Source of the DNA: Clitopilus passeckerianus | Lineage: Eukaryota > Basidiomycota > Agaricomycetes > Agaricales > Entolomataceae | DNA length: 64,000 nt | Assembly (NCBI GenBank): GCA_944990035.1 | Contig: CALYLX010000126.1 | Location: forward strand, 2,356,001 to 2,420,000 | Reading direction: 5' to 3' | Part shown: in pieces, positions 10,674 to 20,056 of the stretch | Position numbering within the stretch: position 1 is the first letter of the stretch | How the letters are laid out: each line of letters starts with the position of its first letter | The notes under the pieces: generated by a model | What the model was told of the DNA's origin: nothing | Seen by the model: the letters and a program-made list of their open reading frames with translations, nothing else | The model's database searches: none | Program-made: the position numbers and the translations under genes

Positions 10674-13600
10674 ATGGGCGATCCAACCCAAGAACAATTT
10701 CAGAATGATCTCACATCTCAATTACGCCCGAGGCGATATCAAGAGGAAGTTTTCGAGCGGGCCCAGAAAGGTTGAACAACTCATTGACATATTCGACTCA
10801 TTCATCGAATCAAGTCTAGAGAACATCATAGCTGCCCTACAAACGGGCTCAGGGAAGACGCTGATAAGCTTGCTTCTGATCAAATGGATTCTCGCCAAAG
10901 ACACGCCAACGAAGAAAGCTATCATCTTCTTAGTGCCTCGAGTCGCTCTCGTTGAACAACAGGGCAATTTCCTCCAAAGAAGTCTCCAAAACACCTCTGT
11001 CAAGATTCTGAAATTACATGGAATGGTGGATATAGAACTCACGAACAAAGCCGCATGGCGAAAACGCTTTGCAGACAACCAAATCTTTGTCATGACGCGT
11101 AAATATCCTTCTTTGTTTTGAGGACTATTATAAACTCCATTTCCAGCTCAGATTCTTGTGAATTTGCTGACACACGCCCTCTGGACCCTCAAAGATGTTT
11201 CTCTACTAGTCTTCGATGAATGCCACAATGCTCGCAAGAATCACCCATATGTTGGCATACTTCGTGAATATTCGTGTCTCCCCCTCGCTTGTAGACCGAA
11301 GGTGTTCGGTATGACGGCGTCACCGATCTGGGATACGAAGAACCCAGAGCATTCCCTAACCGCACTGGAATCTATAATGAACTCCAAGATTGTTGGTGTC
11401 CGGGATAATATCCAAGAACTAACAGAGAACTCGCCAAAGGCCACTGAAGTATGCACCTTTCCTTCAGTGGGATGCTTTAACTCTACTGACTTGATAATCT
11501 CCCAGATCATCAAGCAATACCCATGTCCGCCCAGGGAATACGATTATCCTTCCCCAACGTTGTGGGATTGTATCCAAGTATTCTCTGCAAGCAACTGGGA
11601 AGAATTGGGTCTAGCTTGGAGCATGATCGAGGGCCGATATCTCACGACATTTAGCTCCCTTGGACCATTTGCAGCATCTTGGTTTCTATACCATGAACTG
11701 AATTACTACCTATCCAAACGCCTGCGCAGCCAGAGGCCTGGTGTAGAAGTATTTGACGATGACGGTGATCAGGTCATGACCACTGCTCCAACTTTACCAG
11801 AAGATTTCGAGCGCATATACGAGATCAACCGCGATTTTCAATTGTTCTTCGACCAAACTCCCTCAGGCGATGAGCTATCACCCATTCCGATAACTTGTTG
11901 TTCGCCAAAAGTCAAGAGCCTCGTTGAGATTCTGTCTGGCTATGTGACAGAGTCTTTCAAATGCATCGTGTTTGTCGACCAACGACAGATTGCTGCCTGT
12001 CTTTCCATGCTACTCCCAAGGATTTCGGAGCTCCGCGGCAAGATTCGAACTGCCTGCCTAGTAGGCCAAGGTGTAGACAGTGATGGAGTTTCAAGAACTA
12101 CGCCCGGAGCCCACAAAAACGCGGTGAGGAGGTTTCGAGAAGGGGAGGCGAACTTGCGTCCGTCATTTCGCATATTGATCGTGGACATCATTCGCTAATT
12201 TCCTTCTAGTTGTCACAACTTCGGTAGGCGAAGAAGGCCTCGATTTTCCGGCATGTTTTCTCTCATGTTTCAATAAACTCATCAGCTGACGATGTATACA
12301 CTATACAGGAATGTGATCTGGTGGTTCGATTTGACTCCCTTCAACATATGGTTGGCTATGTGCAATCCCGCGGACGTGCGAGAAAGAAGAGCTCCACCTT
12401 CGTTGTGATGATCCAGGAGGATGACATTGCAACGCTTCTCAAGTATGAGAGCCTTAAGGACTCTGAACATGAAGTCACTCAGACCTACCAAACGCGGCAC
12501 GACCCCCTTACAGCAGAGAGGGATGGTATGACTGTTGAAGACGAGGAAGACGAGGAAGACCCTGCCGATCTGGCGGCCAGTGAACGATATGTCGTTCAAT
12601 CTACAGGCGCAGTCTTGACCTACGACAACGCGATTCAACTCATCCAGTACCTCTGCTCCCTCATTTCTCGTGATCCCTACACACCACCTCACCAACCGAA
12701 GTTTTCCGGTGATTTTGTGGTCGCTATGAAACTTCCTTCTGCCATTCCCGTTTCCCGCGAGCACCTGACCTTCGTTGGCCCGGTTCGAAGATCCAAGAAG
12801 GAGGCCAAACGAGCCGTCGCTTTTCGAGCCGTTCAACAACTGCATCAATTGGACGTCTTCGATGACCATCTCCTTCCCACCACGAGTCTCAAGGATGAGG
12901 AGGTCTCTGAAGATGCTGGCAACATTCGTCTGATCAACGGCGTGCCTAGCATTATGGATGTTCAGGTCATAGACCCTTGGACGACGGGCCCAGGCCTGTG
13001 GATACAGACTGTATCGCGCAGCGGTCAACCAGTCGCTGCCCTGGTCACTGGGACTATGCTACCTCCTGTCTATTTGGAGCATTCGCTTGGGCAAATTTCA
13101 ACCGGACCTAGCCGCAAACTCTTCGATATGGACGACGCCGACGAATCATGGAAACGTAAGATTATCCGGGAGTATACCAGGAGAGCCGTTTGGTTCTTTA
13201 ATACCGGTCGCCTTTGGGAGGGAGAGCCATCCTGCCTCCTTGTTCCAATACGGGACGACCATCAACCTGATTATACCGCCATGAACCGCCTCGTCGATAA
13301 CCCACTTGGTTCCTTCGACTGGAGCAGCATTATGCCTACTGATCATGGCAACCTTTTGGTCATGAATGCAAATGCATACGGTCGCCTGTCGCTTTTGCGC
13401 AATATAAGAACAGATCTCACTCCTTTGAGTACACCGATGCCCGGCTCTATTCAAGCTGGCTTTCCAACATTTTACGACTACTTCTCCTGGAAATGGGCCA
13501 AACATGCAAAGCCATACCTGCCTCGTACCGGTCCTCTGATAGAGATAACCAGGTTGGAGCGGTCGGCTGATGGAAAGTATTCCCTCGAGGCCTCGCCATT

Positions 13601-15239
13601 ACCATTGGCTGTGCCGATTGGACAACTACTACCCCAGGGTTCATGCCGGTGGATCCCCGTCCCAGTTGACATGTACCATGCTTACAGTATCCTCCCCATG
13701 TTGTGCCATCGCGCCACAGATGTTTATCGAGCGCAACGCCTCAAGTTTGATCTACGCCTTCCGCCCATTCAGGACCACTTGATAGTAGAGGCACTCACGT
13801 TGCCATGCTCTAATGCTGGATTCAGCAACCAGCGTCTGGAAACATTGGGCGACGCTGTCCTTGAACTTTGCACGACCGTTCACCTGTTCACCCGTTATCC
13901 TCACAGACACGAGGGTCAGCTTAGCACTCTACGTGCAAAAGCTGTTTCCAATCGCTTCCTGCTTACGAGAGCGAAAGAGATCAACCTCGAGGCCTATCTC
14001 ACTTGTGAACCACAAAGTGTTCACGTTTGGAGGTATACAGAAACTCAAGACAGGGCTAGCAACCTTCATGCCGAACGCCGAGCATCAAGGCAGTTCCCTC
14101 GCCGGAGCTTACAGGACTGCATGGAGGCCATCCTTGGTGCCAGTTTTCTCACCGGAGGCATCCCCATGGCGTTGCAAAGTGGAACAATCCTTGGCCTATT
14201 CTTTGGAGGTCCACTCCCTTGGAACATCCGTTTTGGTCCTGTCACTCAACCAGCCACCTCAACCTCAACGCTCCTTCGTGGGCTGGAGGATAGTCTCGGA
14301 TACCAGTTCCGGCGAAGGGAGCTTTTGTTGGAGGCGATTACACATCCCTCATTCTCGGATGGCCCGTCATACCAGCGCCTGGAGTTCTTAGGTGACGGTA
14401 AGTATTATATCCGGCCTCAACATCATCAATATCGACAGGGTTCCATATAGCTTTGTTGGATTTGGTCGTTATCAGCTATCTGCACCGCAAGTTCCCTGCC
14501 GCCACTTCTCATCAACTCGCCCTTCCTAAGACAAAAACTATTTGTGCCCCTGCCCTAGCTTTTGTCGCTGTCAAACGGCTCAACCTCGACAAGATTATGC
14601 TAGTCAACCTGGTCGATCTTATCAAGGCAGTCAACGAGTATGCTCCTCTCCTGAGGAATGCTACGGCAGAAGAGATGATACGGCGCGGATGGAGATACGA
14701 CCCACCAAAGCCTCTCAGCGATGTCTTTGAAGGTGTGATGGGCGCTGTCCTTGTAGATTCTGGATACAACTACGAGAAGGCTGCAGCTGTTGCTGAGTAT
14801 GTTATGGAGGACCTTCTGGAGGAGTTGTCCCCAGCCGTTGTAAAGGACCCAGTTTCAGACTTGACGGAGTGGATGGGGGCTAATGGTTGTCGGAGCATTT
14901 CTTTCAAGTAAGTCTTTTTATCGCATTGACCCAAAGATATGCTCATGTATTGTGTATCGCAGACCGCAGGAAACTCACAGAAATGGAATTGTGTTCCAAG
15001 GGATTGCTGCAATCGTTCACGACATTGTAATAGCAGGACCCATTTTCTCCGCTAGTCAGACCATTGGGAAGTTCGTGGCCGCAGAAAAGGCCCTCGTTAT
15101 TGTCAAAGACGCCACACACATACATTCACTATCAAGAATCTGTCAATGCAAGCAGGAGAAGGAAAATCCGGAGCTGTTGGAGCAGGAAGAAGTAGATGAA
15201 GTTGCCGCCGTTCTGATGCAGGTCGACTTGGACAGTTGA
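10674..15239 (+). CDS. dcl: Dicer-like endoribonuclease (complete, eight exons)
   Basis: Exons 10674-10770, 10820-11098, 11147-11448, 11506-12157, 12210-12250, 12309-14397, 14451-14907, 14963-15239: 4194 nt, 1397 aa, no frame break. Order: helicase motif I QTGSGKT (about 40-46), DECH box (149-152), motif VI QSRGRAR (476-482), Dicer dimerisation/DUF283 domain (about 560-647, ending DDHLLP), then two RNase III domains. RNase IIIa has QRLETLGD with E968 and D972 plus D1060/E1063; RNase IIIb has QRLEFLGD with E1149 and D1153 plus D1244/E1247, so all catalytic acids are present. I see no PAZ; the tail (AAEKALVIV) resembles a degenerate dsRNA-binding half. It should cleave long dsRNA into small RNAs for silencing. 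The intron at 12251-12308 has a GC donor. Starts further upstream do not preserve the helicase N-terminus. Confidence 0.95.
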
Positions 15240-15484
15240 ATACAGCGGATGAAGCTGATGTACCATTACTTGGAATAACGTACTTTTGTATAAAGCCCTG
15301 ATAGGAATAATGCTATAATACCTGACATGAACTGTAGCTATTGACGCTGAAATGGAAAGTTGTGTAATGATATCCCCTTACGTAAATTCAATCTCTGTTC
15401 TTCTGCTACCACCACCTCGATCTGAGCTCGTCTACTGCTTCCCTCAAGAAAGTTTTGCTTAGTGGACCCTTAAAAGAGCAAAAT

Positions 15485-16053
15485 ATGGAAGCACACCCCT
15501 CTGTACCTCTCTTACCCTCAAGCCGAAGATCAGCGTGCTCAAAATTCCTTTAGTACCCTGTGCTTGTTGGACTCCTTCGTAAATATCCTCAAGTTGCTGG
15601 TGGCCTGTTTCAAGTCTACAACGACATAGCGTTAGGTAAGCTTTATTTATCTGGGAATGCTCCATGCATGCTGATTAACGACAGGTCAACAGTGGACAGA
15701 TATTGAAGTGGTAGACCTCGAGTCATGTAATCGCGGTGCTATCAAGGGCCGAAAGCCAAAAACTGTGTGTATAATGGGATAGATTCAGTTGCCCCGGTGC
15801 TCACCTTCGAATTTCAGGAACAGGACGCCTACGTCGTGCCATGTAGCCTTTCTGAAACCATCTCGTTCAGCTGGTCAGCATTTCATTTTTGGGTACCGAG
15901 TCTGTGGTCCAATGAGCTTATTTGTTCAACAGGCTAGAAGGCGCTTTCAAGCATCTAGGTGACCCTACGGAAATATTCCTTGGTATCACCACGGAAGACG
16001 CCTCCATTGTGTACTACAAACTAAGCCAAGGGATCGTCAAGCCGGTAGTCTAG
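15485..16053 (+). CDS. SEN15: tRNA-splicing endonuclease subunit Sen15
   Basis: Five small exons, hidden from simple ORF search: 15485-15502, 15554-15635, 15685-15764, 15818-15873, 15933-16053, giving 357 nt and 118 aa. The start MEAHPS joins to YPVLVGLLRKYPQVAGGLF, followed by VYNDIALGQQWTDIEVVDL and a C-terminus ITTEDASIVYYKLSQGIVKP, the Sen15 signature. All introns are GT-AG, 49-59 nt. Sen15 is a structural, non-catalytic subunit of the heterotetrameric SEN complex that removes introns from pre-tRNA; it pairs with a catalytic subunit through a shared nuclease-like fold. It lies 245 bp downstream of the Dicer-like gene on the same strand and converges on SF3B4. Confidence 0.88.
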
Positions 16054-16415
16054 GATCGCTATCGTCGATTTGACTTGACTTGAAGCGAAGACACGCCACC
16101 AAACCCAAGGTGTGCAGGATGCTCTAGCATCATGGGTCTCTTGTCGATGCAGACAACCTCAGGATGGTATGTAGGACACAGGGTGAAACGGTTCGAGCCA
16201 GACGAACCAAAACGTATGCTACCGATTCAGGCCAAATCTGCGTTATACTACTTCTCATACCTAGGTAGCTCTTACTTTGCAAGTCCCTGGGAAAATGTAC
16301 AACCATGACCCATGTAGCAAGGACGAATGCATACACACAATCACACTACAGCTAGTCAATTGCAAAATCTGTGCTACATCTCGATAAAAACACAGCAAGC
16401 TCGCCGGTCTTGCTT
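16054..16415. other. Convergent intergenic region SEN15 / SF3B4
   Basis: About 360 bp between two 3' ends. It presumably holds both transcription termini. No gene or repeat is seen. Confidence 0.4.
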
Positions 16416-17568
16416 TTAGTACTGAGGTTGTGGCGGAGGGAATTGCCCTGGCGCACCAAATCCAGGTGGTGGAGGCGGAGGGAACCCACCGTACATAGGC
16501 ATTCCAGGCGGAGCCATAGGTGGGGGTGGCATTCCCGGAGGTATTACGCCTGGAGGAGCCATTCCCATCTGGGGAGGCATGACTGTTTGCTGAGGCGTGA
16601 ACCCAGGCGGTGGAGGAGGTTGTGCAAGAGCCCCAGCGAATTGACCCTGGTAAGGTCCTTGGAATCCTGGCATACCAGGCATTGGTGGTCTGGCACCAAA
16701 GGCCATAGGTGCAGGTGGGGGGCGGGCAGAAACAGGAAGGGCGTTGTTTTTCCGTGCTTGGGCGGCAAGAAGACGTTCGGCGGAGGTTCCGTGTCGTTCT
16801 CCCTTGCCGTCCTTTTTGAAGGCGTACTGGACCGTGATGGCTTTGTTCATGAGGAACTGGCCGTTCATGGCTTCAATTGCGGCGTCTGAAGCTTCGAAGT
16901 CTGTATATGAGACGAAGCCGTAGCCCTTTGAAACGCCATTTCCAGTGTCTCGGGCGATCTAGAGGTTGTTAAATGAGAATGCAGCATGAGATTGAAGTTT
17001 GTAGACACACTTTTGCTGTAGTCGCCATCATTCCAAATGCGCTGAATGTGTCATAGAGCAGCCTTTCGTCGACATTTTCGTCCAAGTTGCCAATGAATAA
17101 GTTAGCACCAACATCAAGCTGTTTCTTGTCCGAAGATGCCTAAATCAAGCAGAAAAAGCATCCAACATCAGAAGAAAGACCTTCAAAATGAATCTAGAAC
17201 GAACCTTGTTAACACGAATTGGTTTGCCCCATAGCTTGATTTGATTCATAATCTTACATGCGTATTCTGCATCCTCTTCTGTCAAGAATTCGCAGAACCC
17301 GTACCCTTGGTGTGCCATCGAAATTCTGTCTTTGGGGAGATGCACGTTTACTTTGAAGGAGCGTCAAAATCAGATTCCAGGCATAGAAGAGTAGAAACTC
17401 ACCAACAGGCCCAGCTTGCAACATAAGTTCCCAAATTAACGCGTCCGAACAGCGTTCATCCAGGTTTCCCTGAAAACGTATATAGACTGGCAAGGGTGAA
17501 CACCGTAGTTGTTTTCTTACCAAATATACTGTTGCCTCCTGATTTCTGTCATCTTGTGGGCGCGACAT
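16416..17568 (-). CDS. SF3B4: U2 snRNP subunit SF3B4 / Hsh49, two RRMs and Pro-rich tail
   Basis: ATG at 17568 begins [24 protein letters not shown]1 contains RNP2 VYLGNL and RNP1-like [16 protein letters not shown], then [24 protein letters not shown]2 has [20 protein letters not shown] and [21 protein letters not shown]. The tail from about residue 220 is Pro/Gly/Met-rich ([10 protein letters not shown] repeats) and ends QPQY. This is the fixed architecture of SF3b49. In the SF3b complex it contacts pre-mRNA upstream of the branch point and binds SF3B2/Cus1. Three to four GT-AG introns interrupt the RRMs. The Pro-rich exon (16416-16868) creates a long false ORF on the opposite strand. Confidence 0.95.
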
Positions 17569-17899
17569 TGAAAAGCCAAGCTTTCGAGTTGACGAACTGG
17601 TGACAGTTGGTGAATGCAAGAAAGGTTGTTAGACTCAAGTGCGTTTGGTAAATAATGCTTACGTTCTCAATGTAACTCCATTCGTACGTCGCCCGACATC
17701 GTTAGAGGCTGATTCTTACGGACGCCATACTATACTCAGCCTATACATTGGCATTGCTACCGCTTTGCTAAGTCGTCAAAGTCCTGGAACTCTGAGAAAG
17801 AACTAAAATGGAATAAAACCTGTATACCCGGTACACACTCTGCTGTCATACACTATACTCCAAACTGGGGTAGCTAAACACTTCACGATTGACAAGATA

Positions 17900-18385
17900 T
17901 CATAATGGCCACCCTGTCGTCTTGTCGTGAATCACCTCCTGCCTATCGTTGTCCGGGTTGACCCGAATAACTCTCGTGACATCCAGATTCTGCAGGAGGA
18001 TGGGCCATTCAACTGTATGCCAAAAGCCTTCCCTGTTCCATTCCGTTCCGCTAGTGTCGCTGGGGAGGCAGACGAAGACATCGAGGGAAGTCAATAGTGC
18101 TATGGCTTCAGCCCCTTTCTTCCAAAACCCGCGATCTTCTCCCCATCGGTCGAACCAAGCCATATCAGCCTTAAATCCATGGCCGGTTATCAAGCCATGC
18201 TTTCGCGCATATTCTTCCGCCACGAGTTGGAATCCCGAACAAATACCCGTGAAGAATAATGTTCTTCCCGCAACGTACGAACGGTCATGCATATGTTGCA
18301 TTATCTCCTCGACGGTAGGATATGGTGAATCGGAAAGGGGATGGTTCGATTCGCCATCTATGATGTTGGCGATGGCGCTTGGCAT
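17900..18385 (-). CDS. Unknown protein, C-terminal exon of a larger, possibly broken gene
   Basis: Open frame of 161 codons from ATG 18385 to a stop at 17900. It has a PYPTVEEIMQHMHDRSYVAG segment, a Gly-rich strand-turn TLFFTGICSGF and a Trp-rich middle (ADMAWFDRWGEDRGFW). I do not recognise the family; a Rossmann-like fold is only a guess. A GTGAGC...CCCAG intron (about 18386-18445) precedes it, and upstream sequence to 18764 contains coding-like minus-strand pieces (EKSKESPLIQ, VDSRCQIEAMGFMSFARLL, VLVFEEAVRPFSYVRWSQ, MEKSERGDTSFRQFD). These are in different frames, with a TGATAA between two of them. So the gene may begin near 18764 and be a pseudogene or contain sequence errors. Confidence 0.5.
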   Translation of the reverse strand: MPSAIANIIDGESNHPLSDSPYPTVEEIMQHMHDRSYVAGRTLFFTGICSGFQLVAEEYARKHGLITGHGFKADMAWFDRWGEDRGFWKKGAEAIALLTSLDVFVCLPSDTSGTEWNREGFWHTVEWPILLQNLDVTRVIRVNPDNDRQEVIHDKTTGWPL

Positions 18386-18764
18386 CTGGGAGATGAAGAC
18401 CCAGTGAATATCGCTTCATGACGGATATCATCGCGGTAGGCTCACCTGAATCAGCGGGCTCTCTTTCGACTTTTCAATCGAGTGGGCAACGTGATGGTGG
18501 GCGTGAAAACGGCGGTCTTATCAAGGTAGAAGTCGTGCAAAACTCATAAATCCCATGGCCTCAATTTGACATCTGGAATCAACGATTTTGATCATGTAGC
18601 ATAGGTGCCTTCAGTTCCAACTAACGCGTGACCGCGTTCCTGTGACCACCTCACATAACTGAAAGGTCGAACGGCTTCTTCAAAAACCAACACTCCTCTG
18701 CCATCGCAAACCAAGGCCGGTCAAATTGTCGAAAGGAGGTATCCCCTCGTTCTGACTTCTCCAT
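18386..18764 (-). pseudogene. Coding-like 5' region of the preceding gene, frame broken
   Basis: Read on the minus strand from a possible ATG at 18764, three reading frames in turn look protein-like: MEKSERGDTSFRQFD, then LVCDGRGVLVFEEAV...GHALVGTEGTYAT, then MIKIVDSRCQIEAMGFMSF. The changes are one-base shifts rather than clear introns. A double stop (TGATAA) near 18523 interrupts the last frame, which then continues to the GTGAGC donor. The pattern suggests a decayed or mis-sequenced gene whose last exon is 17900-18385. The order of frames is observed; the interpretation is inferred. Confidence 0.35.
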
Positions 18765-18768
18765 AGCT

Positions 18769-19207
18769 TCAGCAGTATACAAAATATGGTGGAGGACGTG
18801 TTCTCGGATTCTTCCTCAGCAACGAGGAATTAATCCAGCGCGGCAAATGGAGCGAAGAGAAGGTGTACGAAGAAGAAGCGGCTGCAGGAGAAATTGGCGA
18901 ACCATTGTCGGAAGATGTCAAGATCATGATGCACCAGCGTTCAAGTGTCGACTCCACTCTAAACGACGCCTTCCTCGCGTACCCTACTCGCAAGCCTCGT
19001 TCGTATGTCTGCGAACGCCCACTCGACAACGACCGACAACTCGGCTTCGTCATTGCTTTTGCCGATGATATTTCACTCTGGCATAAGGATTCTGACTATC
19101 TCCCTCTGATGAAAGAGTTGGAGCAGGTACGGGTCATACTTGGGCTACCTAAAGAAGCTAAGCCGCAATGGCACTGTCTGTACCGAGTGATCTTCGGCTC
19201 TGTATGA
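18769..19207 (+). pseudogene. Unknown gene fragment ended by a MITE-like element
   Basis: Plus-strand open frame without an in-frame ATG near its 5' end, so at least one upstream exon is missing from this model (a TTCAG acceptor lies at about 18766-18771). The protein is hydrophilic: GGGRVLGFFLSNEELIQRGK, an acidic stretch, then YPTRKPRSYVCERPLDNDR, LGFVIAFADDISLW and PKEAKPQWHCLYRVIFGSV. I do not recognise it. The stop TGA (19205-19207) is the first three bases of the inverted repeat of the inserted element, so the frame was probably longer before insertion. Without the element the frame reads on for about 22 codons from 19915. Confidence 0.45.
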
Positions 19208-19357
19208 CGGCAGATTTCGTCAAGTATTCCTAGGCTAGGTTTGGTACAAAATCGTAGGGGTGATGCCTGGATCTGTGCATTTGATGTTTGGTTCGGGTAT
19301 GGTCAGGGTGTGGTCGAGGTTTGGTTCGCCCGAGTATCAATTTCTCACGCCCTCTGT
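19205..19357 (+). repeat. Left terminal inverted repeat of the MITE-like element
   Basis: Pairs with the reverse complement of about 19745-19912. The outermost 40 bases match with only two differences; inner parts diverge more but keep recognisable blocks (GGTTCGGG, GGTCAGGG, TTTCTCACGC). The inner boundary is approximate. Confidence 0.75.
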
Positions 19358-19744
19358 CTTCCTCACAATTTCATTGATTCATTGATTGTGCAACAGCAGC
19401 CACAGAGGTGGCGACTTGGCGGCAACATCGAAAACTCTGTATTTACATATATCAAGACATGTAAAAGCTGTTAAATATTATACCAGCCCATTTTATGTGT
19501 GACGAATGCTTTGGGTACCCGCGAAATGAGGTTGCTCTGGGATTGATCTCTTGAACTCGATGAGCGGGAGTACATACCCAAATAAGGAAGGCGGATCAGT
19601 TCAGCGCGCCGATTCATCAACCTTTTCAAGCCATATCGCCTTTTATGGAACACTTTATCCCGAGAAAGTACACGACCATTCTTTTATTAGGGGCGTGGAC
19701 ATGTTTTATCTTAGTAGCTTCTCGCCATGAAGGACATTGCCCAG

Positions 19745-19912
19745 CATGCCCATGAGCGTGAGAAACTGATGGTTGGGCAAACCAAACTCCAACCAAACCC
19801 TGACCAAAACCCGACCAAACCCGAACCAGACATGAAATGCGGAAATTCACACATCACGCCAACGGTTTCTGTCTAAACCTAGCCTAGGAATATTCGACGA
19901 AATCTGCCGTCA
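19745..19912 (-). repeat. Right terminal inverted repeat of the MITE-like element
   Basis: Reverse-complement partner of the left repeat. It ends CCGTCA before the flanking TA. The inner boundary is approximate. Confidence 0.75.
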
Positions 19913-20056
19913 TACTTATTTCATCCCGGGTCGAACTGCTTGTTTCCTTTCTGGTTTTGAATGAGGATATACAACGTGAATCGTGGGTATAATCACATCT
20001 TCCAGAATGTCCATAAAATCCGTTATTGTACATTTGGTGGCGCATGTTCAATCCAA

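Larger units (their letters stand above)
19205..19912. mobile_element. Non-autonomous DNA transposon (MITE-like) with ~150-bp terminal inverted repeats
   Basis: The left end (19205 onward, TGACGGCAGATTTCGTC) and the right end (reverse complement ending at 19912) are matching inverted repeats. Pairing continues with a few mismatches through CCTAGGCTAGGTTT, TTTGATGTTTGGTTCGGG-like sequence and TCTCACGC, covering roughly 19205-19357 and 19745-19912. TA dinucleotides flank both ends (19203-19204, 19913-19914), consistent with a TA target duplication as in Tc1/mariner-type elements. The 708-bp element has no long ORF, so it would need a transposase in trans. The arms contain imperfect TTTGGTC-type short repeats. 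Exact family is unknown. Confidence 0.8.

Noticed and set aside
12282..13028. 248-codon minus-strand ORF inside the Dicer-like gene
   Set aside because: Antisense to an exon whose plus-strand frame encodes conserved helicase and dimerisation motifs; no motif of its own.
16371..16889. Long plus-strand ORF of 172 codons opposite SF3B4
   Set aside because: It is the reverse of the Pro/Gly/Met-rich tail of SF3B4; its Arg/Trp/His-rich composition is that of a shadow frame.
17949..18407. 152-codon plus-strand ORF opposite the unknown gene at 17900-18385
   Set aside because: The minus-strand frame has more natural composition and a correct upstream acceptor; the plus frame looks like its mirror.
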